A stretch of DNA of 64,000 nucleotides. Origin: Phycomyces nitens (lineage: Eukaryota > Mucoromycota > Mucoromycetes > Mucorales > Phycomycetaceae). This document shows positions 55,835 to 64,000 of this stretch, one piece after another. Positions within the stretch are counted from its first letter, which is position 1. The number at the start of each line of letters is the position of its first letter. The stretch lies in the NCBI GenBank assembly GCA_022702545.1, contig JAHRBC010000004.1, forward strand, positions 1,240,001 through 1,304,000. The letters run 5' to 3'. Under the pieces are notes generated by a model that was not told the origin of the DNA, searched no databases, and saw nothing but the letters and a program-made list of their open reading frames with translations. The position numbers were made by a program, and so were the translations under genes.

Positions 55835-58800
55835 ATGTCTTCAATAAAGCGAAAGACCTATGACGGATCTTCCGAGGCTTTGATTTCTGTAAGATGCTCC
55901 AGACCCAATTCCAGGCTCCAATGCAAAAAAAAAAAGAATGGCAAGAATGTCCAAAGTACTAATGTGCTTAAACTTGACAGGATCCCAAACGAACAAAGGC
56001 GATTGCAGAAGCAGATTTCGAAGCCGATTCTGATGAGCAATCTTCTGACGATGACCAAAATACTCAAAGTCCAATCTATTCCACAAATAAAACAGTAAAC
56101 ATTAAGATTCATGATCAGTACCAACAATTCACAACCAACTTATGTTTCTACTACGCTATCTTGATATAGCAAATCAACGAGTTTGGAACCATTTCACGCG
56201 TAGAAGTCAAAGACTTTATGTGCCATGCCCATCTCAAAGTTGATTTTGGACCCAAGATCAATTTCGTTATTGGTCATAATGGAAGTACGTAAATGACTTT
56301 CTTTTATTATTATTATTATTATTATGCTTATTCGGTAAATGGATAGAGAGAGACTGAGCAAAAGAAACAAATGTTATCATAGGTGGAAAGAGTGCAATTT
56401 TGACAGCACTCACTATCGCCTTGGGTGCAAAGGCTACATCTACAAACAGAGGAAAGAAACTGAGCTCGTTTATCCGTGAAGGCGAAGAGTGAGTATATCA
56501 ACAACTTGTATTTGATAAACTTACAGCCAACATCTCTTTTTTTTTTCCATGTATCTTCTTACCCAAAAGCTCTGCGGTTGTCATTGTTCATTTGACAAAC
56601 AAGGGTCCTGATGCATACAAGCCAGATGTATATGGAGATACCATACAAGTCGAACGAAGAATATCTAAAGATGGACTCGGAACCTACAAGATAAAGAATA
56701 GTAGTGGAAAGATAGTCTCGACCAAGAAAGAGGAACTGACGGCAATCTGCGATTACATGTCAATACAAGTAGACAATCCTCTTACTATTCTCAGTCAGGA
56801 TAACGCAAGACAGTTTCTGAACTCAAGTACATCACAGGATAAATATAAAGTAAGAGACTTGTTCAGTATGGTCTATCATGTTCCCTTATATTTATCTATT
56901 GTAGCTTTTTATGAGAGCAACTCTCCTGTCATCTCTTATGGAGGATTATGATGTGGTTCGTGAGAGTATCGATACGACAAGAACAGTGGTAGACCGTAAG
57001 AAGCAATGTCTACCAGATCTGCAGAAAAAGGCCTTGGAAGCCGAAGCTCGATACAAGGGGATGATTGAGGCCCGAGAAATTGATGATAAGATTGACAATC
57101 TCAATAATGAAATTGTATGGGCACAAATTATTGCAAAAGAAAAGCAGGCAGAGAAGCATAGGCGAAATGTTGTAGAGATTGAAAGGACGATTGAAAAGTC
57201 AAAAGAAGAAGCTTCACGTAGAAGGGTATGTGTGTTGATATTTGCCTTGTTTTTTTTTACTATTGCTTATTGATTTATGTATTGGATTATCAGAACAAAA
57301 TAGCCCATTTTGAACAAGAGATTGACAAGAAGAGAGAAGAGATCTCAGGATTCAAAAGGACAAACCAGCCAAACAACGAGGAGAAGCATACTGTTAGAAG
57401 AAACATTATCGAACATGAATCCAAATTACGTGAACTTGCGGTAAGCATATTATTAGGATGATGGTTATGAATGTTACAGTCGAAACTCATGGTATAAATA
57501 CAGGCTGATATTCGGGAGATTAATGAAAATGTCAAGCAAGCCAGAGCCCGTATACAAAAGTGCGATAGAGACATTGCTGCTGAAACGGCCAAACTTGAAT
57601 CAGTAAATAAGCCAAGAAAGGAAGCCAATGCTGCAAGACTTGTGGCTCTTGAATCAAAGGAAATTGAATTGATACAGAAAGGAAAAGATCTTTTAGAAGA
57701 AAGAACCCGGATGGAGCAGAGTCTCAGAGAGGCAAAGGATAAGTACAGATCCATAGACTATCAAGTCAAGAGTGCCGAAAAGGAAGTGGAGAATGCGAAA
57801 TATTTGCACAAAGAGCTGGTTGCCCAAAAGGCCGATAGACTCAGGGCATTTGGCCATTCCATGCCAGATGTTGTCAGTGACATCAAAAGGGAGTCTAGAT
57901 GGACTGGTCGAACACCTGTTGGTCCATTTGGTGCATATCTTCAACTCTCTCACCCAGAATATGCCCCTGTTCTGGAGATTGTTTTGGGAAAGATCCTGAA
58001 TGCATTTGTCGTCGAGAACTTTAACGACAGAAATCTGCTAAACAAGATCCTGACTAGACGTAACATGTAAGGGTCATACAGAAACGATGTATACTGTAAG
58101 CTAATGTTCTATTTATTGTTGTGTGTAGGGGCCATGTCTCTATTTACGTAGCAGAGTATGATATTTTTTCGTACGCTCACGAAGAACCCGATGAGAAATA
58201 TCTCACTATTGTTAGAGCTATCAAGGTTGGTTGTATACTTGGTTTCATGAGAAACCCCATTTTGATGTCTTTGTTAGTTTGAGAATGAGTGGGTAAAGCG
58301 CCAAATGATTATTGCAAACAATATCGAAAAGACTCTACTCATGGAGAACAGAAGTGAAGCGGACAAAGTGATGTATAATCCTCCACGAAATGTAAACATT
58401 TGCTTCACAAAAGAGTGTCAAAATGTTGGTGCCCGTACGGGTATGCGTACCGAATCACTGCAGCAATACCGAGGTGCGCCTCGTTTCAAGAAAGATATTG
58501 AGCCAGAAATCATGTAGGTTGGAAAGCAATAGTGAATATAGTTAATTGACTTTAGATCATCTATCTAGAAAAGCTCGAGAGGATGGTATGAAGTTTGTCG
58601 CAAGAGCAGCAGAGCTTAAATCTGAGCAAAACGCTCTCAGACAAGAAATCCAGACAATCGAAGTAGCATTATCTGAAAACGAGGTATGTTGAACCAATAG
58701 ACAATATATATATATCTTGCTAACCTTTCTTTATATAGAATGCTAGATATACTAATGAAAGTGCAAAAAGCAAAGTTTCTCGAGAAATCTCTCTTTTAAA

Positions 58801-60375
58801 AGAAGAAGAGGTTGATGAAGGGCCACAAAACATACAGGCCTATGTTCAAGAAAAAGAGGTAAAGGCAAAGATTAAGAGTAACTATACTAATTTTGCGAGA
58901 ATATCCTTGATAGAACTGTGAAAACCAAGTCAAGCTGTGGGCTGGCCAGTTTTCTGTCTGCAAAAAGATTGAAAAGGAAACTAATACGGCCCTTGGTAAT
59001 CTTCGGTCTCAACTTGATGAGATTGAGAAAGGAGAAAGCGAGGCTTCCAGACGACTCTATGAACTGCAGGTATATTATAAGAGCAATAAACCGATCTATA
59101 GTACATGGTATTAATTCTGCCTGTAGGAAGATATGGATAAGCTAGATAATATGAAACTAGGCGAAAGACGTGTCCTAAAGACAGTGGAGGATCATATTAT
59201 TCAACTTGGAGATAAATTAAATCACGAAAAGAGAAACCTTGAAGATCTTGAATCAATTTGCAAGGTAAGACATCAAACTATAGGATCATAAATGTGTCGC
59301 CTTTTTACTCAATTCATTTAAAGGAATGGGTTTCACAAGCCATAGTGGATTATCCAAATCGTGTAGAGACCACCGAGTCTCTCGAGTCCTTGCAGCGGAA
59401 GATTGCCCATCTCGATGAAGCCCGTCGTAGAAAAGAAGAAGAGTATGGACCTTTTGTAGTTGGTTAATGTGATGTGCTTCTAATCAAAATCTTAGAGTTG
59501 GGGCGACATTAGAAGAAGTCGAGAAAGAAGCCAGAGACACTCTGACTGCTTGGCATGATGCCAAAATATCCATCAAGCGAATCGATGAACTTATCAAGGT
59601 AAATTAAGAATATATATAAAAAATAGTCTTATTACTAACCCTTTAAATGCGTATTTGAACGACAAAAGAAAATGAATACTGCTCTTAAGGAGCGTATGAA
59701 GAATTGGGACGATTTCTACATGTATATAACTTTGGCTGCAAAAGGACATTTTGCATACTACATGCACAAAAGAGGAGACAGTGGTCAACTACGCTTTGAT
59801 CAAAAGAAGGAGATACTAGAGATCAAAGTAATTGATTAAATAGTGTACTGCACTAGATAACTAACAAGCTTTGTAGGTATCTACAGGAGATCAATCTAGA
59901 AAAGGAAGCAAACGCCAAAAGGACTCTAGATCCTTGTCTGGAGGCGAAAAGTCATTCTCACAGATCAGTCTTCTCTTGGCTCTCTGGCAGGGAATATCGT
60001 CTCCAATTATCTGGTAAGCACAATTATATGCCTTGAAAAGCAATTTAAACCAAGACCATGTCAATAGCCTTGATGAGTTTGACGTGTATATGGACGCTGT
60101 TAATCGAAAGCAGAGTATGAAGATGATTGTAAGAATATATTATGAAAACTGTGGCCCATCATTAACCCAACCCCATAGATTGATTCAGCAAGTGACAATA
60201 GCTCACAATATATTCTCATCACACCACAAGGTATTGTATATGAAATACATGTAACATTTATATACATATTAATTCTTTTTTTTTGAAAAATAATCCTACT
60301 CTAGACGCAAGTAATATGACACCAGGACCCTTTGTCACTGTTCATAGATTGGCAGATCCAAAGCGCAATAACTAG
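55835..60375 (+). CDS. SMC6: Structural maintenance of chromosomes protein 6
   Basis: Twenty-one exons give 1087 aa: 55835-55888, 55981-56094, 56170-56284, 56383-56488, 56570-56849, 56905-57225, 57294-57440, 57504-58066, 58129-58225, 58278-58513, 58569-58683, 58739-58858, 58914-59069, 59127-59264, 59324-59442, 59496-59598, 59669-59827, 59877-60013, 60068-60128, 60179-60230 and 60305-60375. Key parts are EVKDFMCHAHLKVDFGP, Walker A GHNGSGKSA (split by intron 3), VDNPLTILSQDNARQFL (Smc6 type), coiled coil, hinge (GPFGAYLQLSHPEYAPVLE), second coiled coil, signature LSGGEKSFSQ (59934 on) and Walker B CLDEFDVYMD. It partners Smc5 in the DNA-repair SMC complex. An acidic N-terminal extension of ~55 residues is typical. 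Confidence 0.95.
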
Positions 60376-60726
60376 GCTATAAAAAGCTTGGATTTAGTAT
60401 CCAAACACACCTTTTTCCATACTATTGACTTCTTCTTTTTTTTAAAAAACTAAACTAAACTAAACAGAATTAATACACCTTGTTTTACAAACACGGCCCA
60501 CTGGATAATTGTCCTATAACTAGAGACCCAAAGACTTGTTATTAGTCTGCCAGAGTACATAAAGTAATAAAAGCCTGCTGAATATTTATCAATTGAATAC
60601 TCTGGAACCCATGCATTACACAGTTTTTAGGCTTGTCAAACTTGTCACAATACAAAAACTCAGCATTCTACAGCCATTTTTACAAGTCAACCTTTTCTGC
60701 AAGCCACAAAAGCTTCCTGACATTTA

Positions 60727-62517
60727 ATGCTACCATTCATCATACCTTTCGACATCTTGTGCGAGATTGCCAAGTTCCTTGGACCAGAAGACATAGGAGG
60801 ATGCTCAATGGTCTGCAAGGAATGGAACACAGTATTCGCCAAAACATTATGGAATAGTCTCTCGATCAGAGATGAGGAACATCTCAAAGAATTATGCGAG
60901 ATTATATCTACACCACTTGGAAAAGAGAAGAAATATAGTTATGTTCAGGGGATTTCGTTTTCAAACGATGTCCAGGTTGATCAAGATCAACTACAGACTC
61001 TTCAGAAAACATTCTATTGTCTGGACGACCTTTCGATTGGTTCCGGTAGCTTCTCCAAGATAGATTTGGGGACAAATAGCGATTGGAATCACTGGAAATC
61101 CCTGAGGACGTTGGAATTCACAGTGCTCAACGCCATTGACGGAAATGATATCACAGAGTTTATTACTATCATATCCCATCTTCCTTCTATTGAAGATTTG
61201 TTTTATCAGCATACGAACGAACATGGTCGCATGTCCATTGGGGATTTTGAAAAGATACATACCTACCTACCTCATCTAAAAGAACTCTATATCGGCACTG
61301 GACTTGCAGACATCTCAGAGAACGATATTGATATTCTGCAGTCTCCCATACAACCATGTCCTACAGCAGAGGTAGCACTCAATGTTGACCCTCTTGACCT
61401 TCGGTGGATATTTTATTTTGGAACCAAGTATCCTGGCCTGTCTAGATTCATATGGAAAGATAAACCTAATGCTGGAAATCCAGACCATCATTTAAATGAG
61501 ACTCTGGAGCTCATTCATCGAAACCCAAAAGAATATTTCTCAAAGCTAGAGTTTACTATGCTCAAGGGCAACATGGACAACCATACGCTTCACACAATAT
61601 TCGTCCGTCTCATCAAAAACCTTCAGGCTCCATTAACTGAATTCAACTATATTGCCGGTAGTCAAGAATTCTCCAATAACCAGGGGATATTTCTGAGAGA
61701 GATCTTGACACAATTACCACTCTCTGTTGACACTATTGAACTAGATCTCGAAGACCATCTAGAAGACCCCGTAACAACCTTGAATGCACTTGGTGAACTA
61801 CCCTCCTTGGTTGGTTTAGATGTAACAGCCCGAAATGTCAGATTTGATATTGACATGATGTTGGATTGCTGTCAGGCATTAAAGTATGTCACATTAACAT
61901 GCGACCTTTCGATCAGTTCAGATGCCTCTGTAGCGGGCGACGCGCATTGCCTAGAGTCTGTGTATTTTCAGATATCTAGAATAAGTGCAACCATACTGAG
62001 CCGTATTTCAAGTCGCTGCAAAAATCTTGAGCGTATAACAATGCATGCCACAAGTGTTGAATGCGGTCCATTTTTACCAAATGGGTCCGTGCTTCTCGAT
62101 ATGTCAAATTCTCACTTGAATACCTTTGCAATTGGAGGTGGAAAGTTTTATGCTCCAATAAACGATTCCGGGCAGTCCATCAGGATTCACTTGATTGCAA
62201 TTAGCCAAACAGACAAAAAGCACAAAAGACGAAAGATATGCAATGGACAGTCATCTACAGAGGTTTCCGAGGTAAAATGGTACCATTTTTCCAGGTTCTC
62301 TTCAGTATGCAAAACCCAGTGCACCATATGGCAGTTGAACGAGAGCGAGGTTGAATATGCTGAGAATTATTTCAGATCCTTCAAAGGAGAACAGGAAAAA
62401 TATGCTGAAGACATAAATAATCCAAGCACACTAGAGTATATGCGAAAAGAGGACTGGAAAGAGGATTTAGGTCGAGGATACCTTGATTTAAGAGTAGCAT
62501 CGATACGCGTTTCATAA
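60727..62517 (+). CDS. F-box protein, 596 aa, intronless
   Basis: Residues 1-45 form an F-box (IPFDILCEIAKFLGPEDIGG, then VCKEWNTVFAKTLWNSL), which binds Skp1 in SCF ubiquitin ligases. The remaining ~550 residues show irregular Leu-rich units (LRTLEFTVLNAIDGNDI, LPHLKELYIGTG, DTIELDLEDHLEDP, LKYVTLTCDL), compatible with LRR-like substrate-binding repeats. A basic KKHKRRKICNG patch lies near residue 500. Starts 351 bp after SMC6. Fungi carry many F-box/LRR genes of this style, so the substrate cannot be guessed. Confidence 0.85.
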   Translation: MLPFIIPFDILCEIAKFLGPEDIGGCSMVCKEWNTVFAKTLWNSLSIRDEEHLKELCEIISTPLGKEKKYSYVQGISFSNDVQVDQDQLQTLQKTFYCLDDLSIGSGSFSKIDLGTNSDWNHWKSLRTLEFTVLNAIDGNDITEFITIISHLPSIEDLFYQHTNEHGRMSIGDFEKIHTYLPHLKELYIGTGLADISENDIDILQSPIQPCPTAEVALNVDPLDLRWIFYFGTKYPGLSRFIWKDKPNAGNPDHHLNETLELIHRNPKEYFSKLEFTMLKGNMDNHTLHTIFVRLIKNLQAPLTEFNYIAGSQEFSNNQGIFLREILTQLPLSVDTIELDLEDHLEDPVTTLNALGELPSLVGLDVTARNVRFDIDMMLDCCQALKYVTLTCDLSISSDASVAGDAHCLESVYFQISRISATILSRISSRCKNLERITMHATSVECGPFLPNGSVLLDMSNSHLNTFAIGGGKFYAPINDSGQSIRIHLIAISQTDKKHKRRKICNGQSSTEVSEVKWYHFSRFSSVCKTQCTIWQLNESEVEYAENYFRSFKGEQEKYAEDINNPSTLEYMRKEDWKEDLGRGYLDLRVASIRVS

Positions 62518-62945
62518 CTTGATTATTTAATATCTCCAAAAAACAAACAAACAAAGCAGTATAATTTACAGAGAACCAACAGACTTTGCTTTTTTTTTAT
62601 TCAAAAAGACATGTATAATCACCATGATGTACATGGATATTTCAAGAGAATATGTGCACTAGAATATTTCTGTAGGTTATATATTCACCATCTATCATTA
62701 GGCAGAAGCTGTTTTTCTTTTTTTGCAATGCCATTAATGGTACAAATGTAAAGTACAAGAGAAAATCATTCAAATACACGATTTATTCTAGATTTTGCAA
62801 TACTTGATATTCAAGTTGCTGTAGGTCGATTCGAATACAAGTCTTTTTTATTATTATTATTATAAAATAAATAACTGGCTAGGAGAACCGCCAGGCAAGG
62901 TATTCAAGTTATTCTTGATCTTATTCCCAGAATACAAAATGTAAA
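62518..62945. other. 3' flank of the F-box gene, intergenic
   Basis: AT-rich, with short ATT runs near 62850. Nothing supported beyond a possible start of the Ulp1-like relic at the right end. Confidence 0.4.
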
Positions 62946-63131
62946 TAATCATGCTGTTTGTATGCAACCCGAACATCTATCAATACAAAAAAGGCGTTTC
63001 AGGACAATTATTTTAGACTTTGCAGCTGCAGGCTCTTGGACTCAATAAGACCAATAGTTGAGCCTACTCAAGGTATAGATTGTGGTCCGTATGTCTTGGT
63101 CAACTGTCATTGCAAGATAGATAGCTTATAG
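62946..63131 (+). pseudogene. Decayed Ulp1/SENP-like (C48) protease fragment
   Basis: In three frames joined by shifts one reads LFVCNPNIYQYKK, then IILDFAAAGSWTQ, then VEPTQGIDCGPYVLVNCHCK ending at a stop at 63129-63131. The Gln...AspCysGly signature and the preceding strand with Asp match the end of the C48 protease domain. It is clearly broken by at least two frameshifts. Such domains occur both in host proteases and in some transposons. Confidence 0.5.
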
Positions 63132-64000
63132 GTGTTTGATATAATTTTAAGGAAAAATGACCAATGGGCCCATATTGGCAGCTGACTTTTCTTTTTGGAT
63201 TGTACGAATATGGTACAAATGGTTGCATTATTGTTTGCTACCTGGACTCACATGATTTGGAGACTCGAATATATTATATCCTTAAAAAAATATTTCTGTC
63301 TTACCATGTAAAAAATAAGCAAATCTTTGAAATTCTAGAAAACGGCAAGGATTGGTAGTAACAATCGTCCAGACATTGGCCCTAGATCACTATGGCTAAA
63401 CCATTTGATTTGGCATTCATTTCACTGTGAATATCTGATAAAGGACTCCAAAAGCACAAGAGATCTTGCTGATCGATTATCTTTGCACATGACTCTTAAT
63501 GAGTGTGGGGTTGGCAATTATTTATTTTATTTTATTTATTTATTTGGGTCAGAATGAGCTTGGTATTTTCCGGGTTATAGGATATTGTATGAGCTTAATT
63601 GATAATACAAGTCAAAATGGCACATTAATGTTGTAATTGATCGTAATTGAATAGAAAATAGCGATACATGTGGATTTACAAGAATAATCCTCATCTGAAT
63701 TTCCAGGGAACTCTTTTGGTATTGGGGTGTTTCTTGTTCTCTTCTTTTGAGTACGACCGTTGAGGTACCACAACCTTTTTCTGTAAGACGTGGGCGAAAA
63801 GAAAGATCTGCCATGGCCATTTATGTGATCATCGATCTCAGGTCCGGGAAGTGTAATGGCATATTATCAATAGGTCCAAAAGACAATGTTAAAAGCACAC
63901 CAATAAAACCTGAAAATCATCAGGCCAGAATATAGGGGACCAAGTTTTACCGTTCTGACATTTAAGAATTCCATAGGAACCTGCCAGTAGTTAAAGGTAT
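63132..64000. other. Intergenic or relic DNA to the window edge
   Basis: A plus-strand frame at 63747-63935 (VEVPQPFSVRRGRKERSAMA) has protein-like composition but is short and not recognised. It may belong with the upstream protease relic as part of a dead element. Nothing else is supported. Confidence 0.3.

Noticed and set aside
1..64000. tRNA, rRNA and CRISPR features
   Set aside because: I scanned for GGTTCGAATC-type T-loops and regular short-spacer arrays. Hits such as those near 25115, 39197 and 46217 lie in exons or lack a cloverleaf context; no array is present and a CRISPR is not expected in a fungus.

Overview
The window reads as a chromosomal piece of an early-diverging fungus, most likely Mucoromycota (Mucorales-like). 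The evidence is AT-rich DNA, short 45-90 nt GT-AG introns in most conserved genes, compact gene islands separated by kilobases of AT-rich repeat DNA, and many decayed DDE transposons. The taxonomic call is inference from gene style and repeat types, not from a marker gene.

Layout. 0-5 kb: 3' part of a Bem2-type RhoGAP gene (+) and a SWIRM-domain gene (+). 5.5-15.8 kb: repeat block, with two ~760-bp direct repeats flanking a 4.75-kb Mutator-like element (390-bp inverted ends, 9-bp target duplication), then a fold-back pair of chimeric IS630/Tc1-type transposase copies and a 201-bp MITE. 17.7-18.7 kb: NDUFV2, the 24-kDa subunit of complex I (-). 19.7-21.6 kb: Tc1/mariner elements. 21.6-26.2 kb: poorly understood minus-strand reading frames, degenerate minisatellites and a tandem array of exon-like 147-bp units. 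26.3-27.9 kb: an acidic 548-aa protein (-). 29.4-36.6 kb: Tc1 remnants and two copies (one broken) of a secreted or multi-pass membrane protein family. 38.8-39.5 kb: a peroxisomal SCP2-domain protein. 41.5-50.9 kb: a gene-dense island with an RBR ubiquitin ligase, a DEDDy 3'-5' exonuclease, ARP5, an unrecognised 252-aa protein and DUS4. 52.4-53.8 kb: third copy of the membrane protein family. 55.8-62.5 kb: SMC6 and an F-box protein. 62.5-64 kb: intergenic DNA with a decayed Ulp1-like protease fragment.

Exon structures were built by hand from splice signals, reading-frame continuity and remembered family motifs; every phase was checked to sum to an open frame. The conserved genes cover chromatin and genome maintenance (ARP5 of INO80, SMC6, a SWIRM factor), protein turnover (RBR ligase, F-box), tRNA modification (DUS4), respiration (NDUFV2) and lipid transfer (SCP2). 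They are ordinary neighbours rather than a pathway cluster. The most likely undescribed item is the three-copy membrane protein family with shared promoters and an expandable Lys/Glu tract. The chimeric fold-back transposon and the tandem exon-like array are the strongest structural oddities.
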